DNA of 64,000 nucleotides from Strongylocentrotus droebachiensis (Eukaryota > Echinodermata > Echinoidea > Camarodonta > Strongylocentrotidae): the NCBI GenBank assembly GCA_035222895.1, contig JAVYIG010005295.1, forward strand, positions 62,001 through 126,000. The letters run 5' to 3'. A program made the translations under genes and the position numbers. Shown here one piece after another: positions 60,801 to 64,000 of this stretch. Positions within the stretch are counted from its first letter, which is position 1. Every line of letters starts with the position of its first letter. The notes beneath the pieces are model-generated. The model was not told the DNA's origin, did not search any database, and saw only the letters and a list, made by a program, of their open reading frames with translations.

Positions 60801-63462
60801 GTTTTTGCATACATAATGAGCCCTGTGACCTTTGACCTCGTGACCCCAAAAATCTAATCAGTTCATTGGCTCTGCAAGATACATACATGACCAAAGTTAG
60901 GCAGGAATCCATCAATCGGTTCTTCAGATAACGCGTTCAGACGGACGGACGGACGGACAACCCGAAAACATAATGCCTCCGGCTACTTTGTAACGGAGGC
61001 ATAATAAAGACAGGAAAATGATTAGCATTTTGAACAGCTTTCCATTTTAATTAATATTTTTCTCTCTTACTTAAGCAGCATATCTGCCAACCATTTCAAA
61101 TTTTTCAGAATATTCTGATTTTCTGGACTTTTAGGACCTAGAAAATTCAAAAATATTTTGATTTTTCAAAATGAAAGACCAATTTTGTAAAATAATTTGT
61201 AAAGATAAATTCAGCTTGTTTCATCATGTGCCGCAGTTTGAGAGTTCACGTATTGCGTGCGTTGAATGGCTGTACAATCGAGCAGCAAATTTGTTTTCGC
61301 TTTTTTGTACAGATTTACCGCGTATTGCCATTGACACCGTAACTGCCGCTGCATACATGGCCATGGTATTAGGCCGTGCAAACCCTGCTAGAAATTCTTG
61401 ATTCTTATTTTCAAATGTATGGAGCAGCAGAGCAGAGCTTACTTGTAATCTTTGGTATACTTCATATCGTCCTTGAACATGAAATTAAAGATGACAAAGA
61501 GAGAGTTGAAGAGGGCTCCTGTGAGGACGCCCAGGGTCGGTCCCATCTCCTTGATCCCTCTCTCATCCTCATCTTCCATCAGGGCTGACAGATGATGCTG
61601 TGGAATACAAAGATATAAGATACAGTGAAACCTGTCTATAAAGACCACCACAGGGAGACAGATGATGCTGTGGAATACAAAGATATCAAAGACAGTGAAA
61701 CCTGTCTATAAAGACCACCAAAGGGAGACAGATGATGCTATGGAATACAAAGATATCAAATACAAGTGAGACCTGTCTATAAAGACCACCAAATGGAGAC
61801 AGATGATGCTATGGAGTACAAAGATATAACCTACAGTGAAACTTGTCTATAAAGACCACCACAGGGAGACAGATGATGCTATGGAATAGAAAGATATCAA
61901 ATACAGTGAAACCTGTCTATAAAGACCACCCAAGGGAGACAAGAAAAGTGGTCTTTATAGGCAGGTGGTCTTTATGTACAAGTTCCTTTTAATAGTACAT
62001 GTTTCAACTAGAAACCATTTTCGAGGGAAACAAAAAATGTGGTCTTTGTAGACAGGCGGTCTTTCTATACCCTTTGTCAATAATTTGAAACATTGATTAT
62101 CAAGATATTTATGATTGGAAATCGTTTAATACTACAATATTTTGATGAAAATGAGTATGGTAAAACCAGTCACTCAAAGATTTTTACTTTTTTGAGGCAC
62201 TTCATGATATTTTGAAGCGCAATTTTCTTAGGGCTACAATATTACACCATATCACAGCCACTGATAACACGTAGGGCCATGCATCTCAGATTTAACATTG
62301 TTAAACGATGCCTTTAAAGTTGCGACAAAGAAAGGCAAAATAAAAAGACAGCACAGTACCTGTAGAGTAGGCAGAGTTGCAGGTGAGATGCCCATGTTGG
62401 CCAGGGCAGCCACCATCTCCTGGCCAGACCACATCCTTGAAGCTCGATCAAAGTCGTTCTGCCGTAGCGTACTGGAGTAGTCGTTGATCCATCGGAGAAG
62501 ACTGGAACTCTAAAAAATAATAATAATAATATTGATGGCTTCTTATATAGCGCAAATGTCCGCCACTTCGTGACCCTCCTGGCGCTGCCTGATTATTACC
62601 CTGGCAAGGCAGCCACTGCGGCGCTCTAGCATTTCAAGGAATTAATTCCTGCCAGGTACCCATTTACATCACCTGGGTTGAGTGTGGCAAATGTAGATCA
62701 ATGTCTTGCCAAAGGACACTAGTGATGTAGTATGTAGAATTTTTTTGGAGACATTGATAATAATTGACGGGGGAAATGATAGCAATATAGCAAATATATC
62801 AGAAGATTTATTATAGACACAAAGATTAAATTTGTATTCTTGTATTCTTTGTTATAGTTATACTCCTTTATGTTCCTGGAAATGAAATAAAATAAAAAAT
62901 GAAGTAAATACACAAAAAATAAATGAGGAAAGTTCGAAGTTGTGGTGGAAGTATTTGCTTTTGTTATGCTCAGGGCCCCGTTGCACAAAACTTGATGGTA
63001 ACTTTGCCATAAATGGCGACTACCATGGAAACCTTGATTTGATTGGCTGTTGAGCCCTGTTACCATGGTAGTGGCTATCAATTGTAAGTGTTATGCAACA
63101 GGGCCCAGAGAACTTTGGTACAGTATCATAACAACTAGACTTGTATATAGACATGTACCTCCTGCCCTGGGAAAATTACTCTCTGATCAACTCCCCCCTC
63201 CCCCAAGAAACATACTCCTACAACAACTACCCCCGACAAACATTATGCCCCCCCCCCTCCCCTTTCCACCTTGGCAATCATCTTGGACCACTACCCCTTT
63301 ATAGGAAATGTACAATTTGCAATCACTGATCTTGAATCTCAATGGTAAGCATTGACAACTGTTATCAGAGCGATATCAATTCTAACAATTTGCAGGAAAG
63401 ATCTTCATTTCTTACCACACTGTGTATCACTCTGGTGTGTTCTTCACGAAACTTGAAAGTCA
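31245..63462 (-). CDS. BRIP1: FANCJ/BRIP1 DNA helicase, 3' part of gene (20 exons)
   Basis: XPD-family 5'-3' superfamily 2 helicase of the Fanconi anaemia pathway, acting in the nucleus on interstrand crosslinks, stalled forks and G-quadruplexes. Twenty exons join in phase with GT-AG introns to give 1142 residues. Visible in order: end of the ARCH region; [10 protein letters not shown]; motif III region ([10 protein letters not shown]); motif IV (GVLCFVSSY); motif V ([19 protein letters not shown]); motif VI (QALGRCIRH) followed by [11 protein letters not shown]; then ISKWVRGKV, a long disordered tail and a cysteine-rich end. These motifs and their spacing match vertebrate BRIP1 over the helicase core. 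Walker A, the Fe-S cysteines and the DEAH box must lie beyond position 64000. The tail holds a PIP-like box, a SUMO-interacting motif and an SxxF site. Exon-intron joins are my predictions. Confidence 0.93.
31340..31465. repeat. GA-rich microsatellite next to the terminal FANCJ exon
   Basis: Runs of GA with GACAGACAG interruptions. On the transcribed strand they are the CT tract preceding the terminal exon acceptor. Confidence 0.85.
31545..31720 (+). mobile_element. SINE fragment with (ATT)n tail
   Basis: Contains AATGCTCCCCAGGGAGTGGA, CATTGTGTGCGGGTAAGCC and GAGGCTGCCCTGGGTAAA, then ATT repeats. It shares these with 57655-57820, and the latter part with 48275-48360. Confidence 0.75.
31867..32039 (-). 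CDS. BRIP1: FANCJ exon s, second zinc-knuckle-like motif
   Basis: 173 bp encoding [40 protein letters not shown] and [17 protein letters not shown]. It joins the preceding exon in phase across a 9.6-kb intron. Acceptor ATTCAG, donor GTGAGT. Confidence 0.78.
32080..32350. repeat. GA-rich minisatellite
   Basis: Repeats of GAGAGGGAGTAA and GAGGGAGA. Spurious Ser/Leu-rich frames occur on the minus strand. It lies in the 9.6-kb FANCJ intron. Confidence 0.85.
32604..32767. mobile_element. 164-bp palindromic MITE, copy 1
   Basis: Ends GGGCCC...ACTTACCATTGATGGTAACT and inverted. Nested inverted repeats of TTACCATTGATGGTAA and TTGCCATCAATGGCAA let the whole element fold. A second copy lies at 62973-63106. 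Confidence 0.85.
33113..33758. mobile_element. 646-bp foldback element, Tc1/mariner-like by TA flanks
   Basis: Arms of about 215 bp (33113-33330 and 33545-33758) are inverted copies beginning C(A/C)GTGTGAGTCAAAAAAAAG, separated by a loop of about 215 bp. TA lies on each side (33111-33112, 33759-33760). No transposase frame. Confidence 0.85.
33908..34091. mobile_element. 184-bp pogo/Tigger-like MITE
   Basis: Ends CAGTGGAACCTCATTATAAA and, inverted, CAGTGGAACCTTGTTATAAC. TA follows the right end; the left flank is TG. The TIR resembles pogo-group elements. Confidence 0.7.
34100..36220. other. FANCJ intron sequence, no supported gene
   Basis: The short plus-strand frame at 34262-34591 lacks domain features. 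A GC-richer unique patch occurs at 34640-34930. Nothing else was recognised. Confidence 0.4.
36224..36985. repeat. Tandem repeat, period about 219 bp, about 3.5 copies
   Basis: Units start at about 36224, 36443 and 36662, with a partial fourth from about 36836. Each contains CTATCACTAGC(A/T)CTTC, GGCGAAAGTCGTCTCAGAGG, TTCCATTATTTCCCACTAAC and AAGCACTTTTAATCCT. Copies differ by a few percent. Confidence 0.9.
37730..38270. repeat. CT-rich tandem repeat, period about 140 bp
   Basis: Three degenerate units each combine (CT)n, CCATTTCTCTCATC, ATTGCTACCATCA and AACATGCAGCCACC followed by a C run. Predicted Ser/Pro-rich proteins on both strands are repeat artefacts. Confidence 0.8.
38300..40435. 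other. FANCJ intron sequence with an old SINE relic
   Basis: 38880-39025 resembles the body of the SINE at 40436-40627 (AAGCAACTAGAGGA...AAAGCGCATTGACA) at considerable divergence. No gene is supported elsewhere. Confidence 0.45.
40436..40627 (-). mobile_element. tRNA-derived SINE (second family)
   Basis: Minus-strand tRNA-like head: A box TGGCTCAGTGGTAGAGC (40599-40615) and a degenerate B-box region GGTCCCGGTTGCGAAATC (40562-40579). A body including CAATGCGCTCGTGCCC and TCGGAGAGGACTTCAAGAC follows. A diverged relative on the plus strand is at 38880-39025. Confidence 0.75.
40716..41010. mobile_element. CACAAAG-type MITE, copy 1
   Basis: Inverted ends (A)GGG(GAG/CAA)TGTTTCACAAAGAC and TAAGATCGACTT. 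Related copies lie at 42196-42461 and 58866-59178. No coding capacity. Confidence 0.85.
41011..41600. repeat. Degenerate tandem repeats, period about 200 bp
   Basis: Recurrent blocks of CAACAAACC(C/A)TACCA, CACCATCATCAT..TGTC and AGTGAACAAATCAT over three diverged units. C/A-rich, non-coding. Confidence 0.6.
41626..41808 (-). CDS. BRIP1: FANCJ exon r, cysteine-rich module
   Basis: 183 bp encoding [40 protein letters not shown] and [23 protein letters not shown] and CSC add to the cysteine count. Donor GTAAGA. Confidence 0.8.
42196..42461. mobile_element. CACAAAG-type MITE, copy 2
   Basis: Inverted ends GGGAGTGTTT(T/C)ACAAAGAC and a shared interior (GGCAGGCCGTT, TTTTCTCTCACCATTTACTG) with 40716-41010. 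It ends about 30 bp from exon q. Confidence 0.85.
42492..42561 (-). CDS. BRIP1: FANCJ exon q, first zinc-knuckle-like motif
   Basis: 70 bp encoding [20 protein letters not shown] and SLD. C-P-Q-C-G-T looks like a zinc-binding knuckle. Acceptor TTTTCCAG; donor GTAAGT. Confidence 0.8.
42616..44066. mobile_element. 1451-bp TTAA-flanked element, Kolobok/piggyBac-like
   Basis: Ends AGTTGATACTCTAAG and inverted CTTAGAGTATCAACT, each bordered outside by TTAA (42612-42615 and 44067-44070). Internal inverted motifs CCCGGAAGTGCACG and CTTTCCCGGACGTG occur near the ends. Frames at 43234-43539 and 43480-43695 are short and unlike a transposase. AG/CT tips with TTAA favour Kolobok; this is inference. Confidence 0.8.
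44410..44492 (-). CDS. BRIP1: FANCJ exon p, basic segment
   Basis: 83 bp encoding [20 protein letters not shown] and KVIESVE. The Arg-rich stretch may be a nuclear-localisation or DNA-binding patch. Acceptor TTCACAG; donor GTTAGT. Confidence 0.8.
45107..46551 (-). CDS. BRIP1: FANCJ exon o, long disordered tail
   Basis: 1445 bp without a stop, about 481 codons rich in Ser, Thr, Pro, Glu, Lys and Arg. It contains a PIP-like box QQTLLAFS (46059-46082), a SUMO-interacting motif VIDLT (45849-45863) and an STSF site (45711-45722) that could be the counterpart of the BRCA1-binding SPTF. Acceptor CTTTCAG, donor GTAAGT. Functional roles are inferred from motif form only. Confidence 0.9.
46552..47093. 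other. FANCJ intron sequence
   Basis: AT-rich intron between exons n and o, with a G run near 46576-46588. Nothing else was recognised. Confidence 0.5.
47100..47242. mobile_element. 143-bp inverted-repeat MITE
   Basis: Ends CAGGGATGCCAGTT and inverted AACTGGCATCCCTG, flanked by a 6-bp direct repeat GTCTCT (47094-47099, 47243-47248). Superfamily uncertain. Confidence 0.8.
47314..47425 (-). CDS. BRIP1: FANCJ exon n, end of helicase core
   Basis: 112 bp encoding [20 protein letters not shown] and [16 protein letters not shown], ending two bases into a codon. It matches LSKWVRQQIQHH..ALESLAEFSK in vertebrates. Donor GTAAGA. Confidence 0.93.
47473..47860. mobile_element. 388-bp TTAA MITE, complete copy
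   Basis: Ends AGATAAACTTGAGTTCTGGT and inverted AGATAAAGGTGAGTTCTTGT, flanked by TTAA (47469-47472, 47861-47864). Truncated relatives are at 14036-14250 and 29572-29785. Kolobok-like by flank and AG tip; it has no ORF. Confidence 0.88.
47994..48061 (-). CDS. BRIP1: FANCJ exon m
   Basis: 68 bp encoding [20 protein letters not shown] and CS. It matches [20 protein letters not shown] in human. Confidence 0.96.
48531..49172. repeat. 642-bp long inverted repeat (310-bp arms, 22-bp spacer)
   Basis: 48531-48840 and 48863-49172 are inverted copies with scattered differences, starting GCTACTCA and meeting around ACTCCGTTTCGTT..AATCAGCC. No clear target duplication was seen. It lies in the intron between FANCJ exons l and m. 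Confidence 0.9.
49330..50130. mobile_element. Probable inverted-repeat element of about 800 bp
   Basis: GGCCAAAAAAAAAAATTGTTTGGTTGTCCTCGA at its left end (about 49337-49370) is matched by its reverse complement at 50096-50126. Both are followed inward by GC-rich GGGCGG and long A/T homopolymers. Ends and duplication are uncertain. Confidence 0.6.
49747..50233. repeat. Direct repeat of about 105 bp (two copies)
   Basis: 49747-49850 and 50129-50233 share GAGAGCTGA(T/G)TTGATGAGAT, CACCTGTC, GGGTGGTCTAATCCCTC and AACTAGTACAGA. The second copy ends a few bases before exon l. Confidence 0.8.
50250..50413 (-). CDS. BRIP1: FANCJ exon l, motif VI
   Basis: 164 bp encoding [40 protein letters not shown] and [14 protein letters not shown]. 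QALGRxIR is helicase motif VI with its arginine fingers. It ends in a split Lys codon. Confidence 0.97.
50414..51610. other. FANCJ intron sequence, no supported gene
   Basis: AT-rich; an (AC)n run at about 51213-51225 and an A-rich tail at 51596-51606 that may end an unidentified retroelement. Confidence 0.4.
51676..52865 (+). pseudogene. LINE reverse transcriptase relic between direct repeats
   Basis: The frame from 51990 gives [15 protein letters not shown], one stop, then [20 protein letters not shown] and [20 protein letters not shown]. This is the RT palm with the catalytic YADD decayed to YAND. A segment of about 175 bp containing GGAGATTCTTC and GTTGTCACCATG(A/G)AAGAGT occurs on both sides (about 51676-51850 and 52695-52865). 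It is in the opposite orientation to FANCJ and inactive. Confidence 0.8.
52866..54103 (+). pseudogene. Second LINE relic with 3' UTR and tail
   Basis: [16 protein letters not shown] (about 52880-52930) is RT motif 1. A 101-bp tandem repeat follows. [20 protein letters not shown] and [18 protein letters not shown] (about 53370-53480) are the usual post-RT region. Frameshifts and stops occur throughout. The 3' UTR ends in GAATGAAATAAATAAATGAA at about 54103, close to FANCJ exon k. Confidence 0.75.
52971..53237 (+). repeat. 101-bp tandem repeat, about 2.6 copies
   Basis: Units start at 52971, 53072 and 53173 with TTATCATGCAGTGTAATTT and TTTGATGATTGAGAGGATTA. Near-identical, so amplified after the LINE decayed. 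Confidence 0.9.
54123..54229 (-). CDS. BRIP1: FANCJ exon k, motif V
   Basis: 107 bp encoding [18 protein letters not shown] and [17 protein letters not shown]. Motif V (GKxSEGxDF) couples ATP hydrolysis to DNA translocation. The donor is GTAAGA; a LINE relic ends only about 20 bases into the following intron. Confidence 0.97.
54421..55392. mobile_element. 970-bp non-autonomous element with repeated DR1 motifs, copy 1
   Basis: Begins AACTAGATGGAACTTCGACT with ATGCCTCCGTCATAGAG and ends GCCTCCGGCTACTTCGTAAC plus GGAGGCAT. The interior has about five units of roughly 145 bp containing TGACCTTTGACCT, CCCAAAATCTAATCAGTTCA and TTTGGCAGGAATCCATC, then a (GGAC)n tract. A second copy lies at 60074-61004. 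No protein is encoded. Confidence 0.85.
55168..55187. promoter_or_regulatory. Tandem nuclear-receptor DR1-like motifs
   Basis: TGACCTTTGACCTTTGACCT: three AGGTCA-type half sites (reverse strand) each spaced by one base, making two overlapping DR1 elements. Single DR1 motifs also at 54727-54739 and 54867-54879. Binding is untested. Confidence 0.5.
55428..55690 (-). mobile_element. SINE with (ATT)n tail, minus orientation
   Basis: AATAAT repeats, then TTATATAGCACTTAATACAT, GTCTCTAAGCACTTTACAG and CTCCACTCCCTGGGGAGT, the inverse of the SINE at 57570-57822. Confidence 0.8.
55798..55927 (-). CDS. BRIP1: FANCJ exon j
   Basis: 130 bp encoding [40 protein letters not shown] and EEN plus one base. 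It corresponds to STGLW..[22 protein letters not shown] in vertebrates. Confidence 0.95.
56032..56230. repeat. (CT)n and (CTC)n tract in a short FANCJ intron
   Basis: CT repeats at about 56068-56128 and CTC/TCC repeats at 56131-56180 and 56192-56230. On the transcribed strand this is GA/GGA, beginning 15 bases after the exon i donor and filling about half of a 318-bp intron. Confidence 0.93.
56246..56368 (-). CDS. BRIP1: FANCJ exon i, motif IV
   Basis: 123 bp, phase 0, encoding [40 protein letters not shown] and K. The donor GTGAGA is followed after 15 bases by a long GGA/GA tract on the transcribed strand. Confidence 0.95.
56753..56821 (-). CDS. BRIP1: FANCJ exon h
   Basis: 69 bp, phase 0, encoding [20 protein letters not shown] and NAE. 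It matches VWVGTIGSGPKG..L in vertebrate FANCJ. Confidence 0.95.
57364..57504 (-). CDS. BRIP1: FANCJ exon g, motif III region
   Basis: 141 bp, phase 0 at both ends. It encodes [20 protein letters not shown], then [20 protein letters not shown] and HVINKSQ. TSGTLSP is the XPD-family motif III signature. Confidence 0.97.
57570..57822 (+). mobile_element. SINE with (ATT)n tail
   Basis: Contains AATGCTCCCCAGAGAGTGGA, CATTGTGTGCGGGTAAGCC, GTAAAGCGCTTAGAGACATC and AAGCGCTTTATAAAAGCTGA, then ATT repeats. Same family as 31545-31720, 55428-55690 and 7850-7990. Confidence 0.8.
58391..58446 (-). CDS. BRIP1: FANCJ exon f
   Basis: 56 bp encoding [18 protein letters not shown], including the strongly conserved [10 protein letters not shown]. 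Donor GTAAGT. Confidence 0.93.
58866..59178. mobile_element. CACAAAG-type MITE, copy 3
   Basis: Ends GGGGGGTGTTTCACAAAGAT and inverted ATCTTTGTGAAACACCCCC, with AAGTTGGACTTAA..GTTA inside. It ends about 30 bp from exon e. Confidence 0.85.
59210..59240 (-). CDS. BRIP1: FANCJ exon e, 31-bp micro-exon
   Basis: Acceptor TTTGGCAG and donor GTAAGT. Only one frame keeps phase with both neighbours; it gives [11 protein letters not shown], a basic stretch like the KKRSRQK that precedes LNFWCLNP in vertebrates. A GTAAG four bases further on is an alternative donor. Confidence 0.65.
59692..59737 (-). CDS. BRIP1: FANCJ exon d
   Basis: 46 bp; acceptor TTGCCAG, donor GTAAGT. It encodes [15 protein letters not shown] after completing the split Lys codon. 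It corresponds to IAIQQTYSWTNQ in vertebrates, so it is placed by phase and position as much as by identity. Confidence 0.75.
60074..61004. mobile_element. 930-bp DR1-bearing element, copy 2
   Basis: Same ends and unit structure as 54421-55392. TGACCTTTGACCT occurs at 60387-60399, 60682-60694 and 60826-60838. It lies in the intron between FANCJ exons c and d. Confidence 0.85.
61443..61597 (-). CDS. BRIP1: FANCJ exon c, end of ARCH region
   Basis: 155 bp encoding [34 protein letters not shown] and [11 protein letters not shown] (last codon split). It matches the vertebrate LKGLFMVLDYLFRQ..FADDYK segment. The acceptor (TATTCCACAG) and the first nine exon bases recur four times just upstream in the intron as part of a 70-bp array. 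Confidence 0.9.
61587..61940. repeat. 70-bp tandem array overlapping FANCJ exon c and its 3' splice site
   Basis: Five units from 61587, 61657, 61727, 61798 and about 61868. Each contains GACAGATGATGCT(G/A)TGGA, then CAAAGATAT and (C)AGTGA(A/G)AC(C/T)TGTCTATAAAG. The first unit includes the real acceptor and first exon bases. The other part of the unit is the end of a pogo-like MITE. Confidence 0.9.
61893..62080. mobile_element. Pogo-like MITE adjoining the array
   Basis: CAGTGAAACCTGTCTATAAA with inverted GGTCTTTATAGGCAGGTGG and GGTCTTTGTAGACAGGCGG. Related in style to 33908-34091. Confidence 0.6.
62095..62300 (+). repeat. Dispersed repeat family A, copy 2
   Basis: Matches 12300-12545 over most of its length, including TTTTTTGAGGCACTTCATGA and ATATTACACCATATCACAG. 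Confidence 0.8.
62360..62509 (-). CDS. BRIP1: FANCJ exon b, ARCH region
   Basis: 150 bp, phase 0 at both ends. It encodes [11 protein letters not shown], then [17 protein letters not shown] and [12 protein letters not shown]. Vertebrate FANCJ has a clearly matching KIWSGNEML...MGITTATFPILQ segment. The acceptor is TTTTTTAG. Confidence 0.9.
62518..62735 (-). mobile_element. 5'-truncated SINE, same family as 30741-31012
   Basis: (ATT)n tail, CTTATATAGCGCAAATGTCC, GGTACCCATTTACATCACC and TGGCAAATGTAGATCAATGT match. The tRNA-like head is missing. It starts immediately upstream of exon b. Confidence 0.8.
62973..63106. mobile_element. Palindromic GGGCCC MITE, copy 2
   Basis: GGGCCCCGTTGCACAAAACT and inverted ends; shares GATGGTAACTTTGCCAT and TACCATGG..AACCTTGATT with 32604-32767. 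Confidence 0.8.
63416..63462 (-). CDS. BRIP1: FANCJ exon a (first in window)
   Basis: 47 bp, acceptor CCCTTTCAG and donor GTAAGA. It encodes [15 protein letters not shown], aligning to the segment just before SLINWLE in vertebrate FANCJ. Two leading bases complete a codon from an exon outside the window. Confidence 0.8.
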
Positions 63463-64000
63463 CTGAAAGGGAATGGATATGAACGCATACAGGGTTATAC
63501 AGAGCTTTCCATTTAAGTCATTGGAACCAAGGGGCCCCTTGTATTAAGCCTATGGAAATGAATACATTTAATAGTCAACTGGTTAAGAAACTTCTGAATT
63601 ATGTAGAGGACCAGACTGTCAGAAATTGTCATGGAGGCAACATGATCAATGCTGATTTTATCAAACACAAGTTTCATTCGCAGAATTTTACCTCTTCCTT
63701 TAATTACTAAAGACTGTCTCCTAACAAACGAAATAACATCCATTTCAGTCGTATTTTCGAAACATCATCAAATTAAAAACAAATGCACAGGAGACTTTGA
63801 AGGCTTTGTTTAACAATGTTTCCAGTTTTACAAATCTGAGATGCATGGCTCAACGTGTTATCAGTGTCTGTGATATGGTGTGATATTGAAGCCCTTAACG
63901 AAATTTGCTTCAAAATGATCATGAAGTGCCTCAAAAAATACCATACTCATTTTCCCTAATAGACTGTAGTGTAGGAAAATGCAAAATGAAATTTTAATTT
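63463..64000. other. FANCJ intron at the right edge, with family A repeat copy 3 inverted
   Basis: 63835-63960 is the inverse of repeat family A (TGAGATGCATGGC, CTGTGATATGGTGTGATATT, TCATGAAGTGCCTCAAAAAA). No exon was recognised; the next upstream FANCJ exon is outside the window. Confidence 0.6.

Overview
The window reads as nuclear DNA of a marine deuterostome invertebrate, most likely an echinoderm and probably a sea urchin. This rests on small exons separated by long AT-rich GT-AG introns, abundant (CT)n and trinucleotide microsatellites, SINEs with (ATT)n tails, a CR1/L2-type LINE with an esterase-type ORF1, and many short inverted-repeat transposons. It is not bacterial or organellar: there are no operons, rRNAs or CRISPR arrays. 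The species assignment is inference.

The only host protein-coding gene I can support is on the minus strand, from about 63.5 kb down to 31.2 kb: the 3' part of a FANCJ/BRIP1 helicase. Twenty exons join in phase with GT-AG junctions. They encode 1142 residues: the last part of the ARCH region, helicase motifs III to VI, a long disordered tail in one 1445-bp exon, and a cysteine-rich C-terminal module split over five exons. The 5' exons (Walker A, Fe-S cysteines, DEAH box) lie beyond the right edge. The introns carry many inserted elements: TTAA-type, pogo-like and Tc1-like transposons, palindromic MITEs, LINE relics, SINEs, long inverted repeats and tandem arrays.

The left half (1-31 kb) is gene-poor. 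From 2.6 to 7.2 kb is a 4.57-kb foldback element with a 9-bp target duplication, terminal inverted repeats of about 330 bp, and inverted polypurine/polypyrimidine minisatellite arms. From 7.5 to 11.9 kb are large AGT/ATC/CAC trinucleotide arrays, one interrupted by a MITE. From about 16.9 to 22.1 kb is an apparently intact CR1/L2-like LINE on the minus strand with two uninterrupted overlapping ORFs. Its ORF2 has no AUG ahead of the endonuclease, and a correctly phased -1 slippery heptamer lies in the overlap. At 23.5-24.2 kb is a 672-bp CpG-rich MITE with a TTA target duplication.

No wholly new multi-gene system is evident. The items most worth following are the LINE frameshift junction, the foldback element, the C-terminal cysteine module and the PIP-like/SIM motif pair of this FANCJ, a tandem array that has copied a 3' splice site of the gene, and transposons carrying arrays of nuclear-receptor DR1 motifs. 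All identifications come from reading the sequence; no database search was possible.
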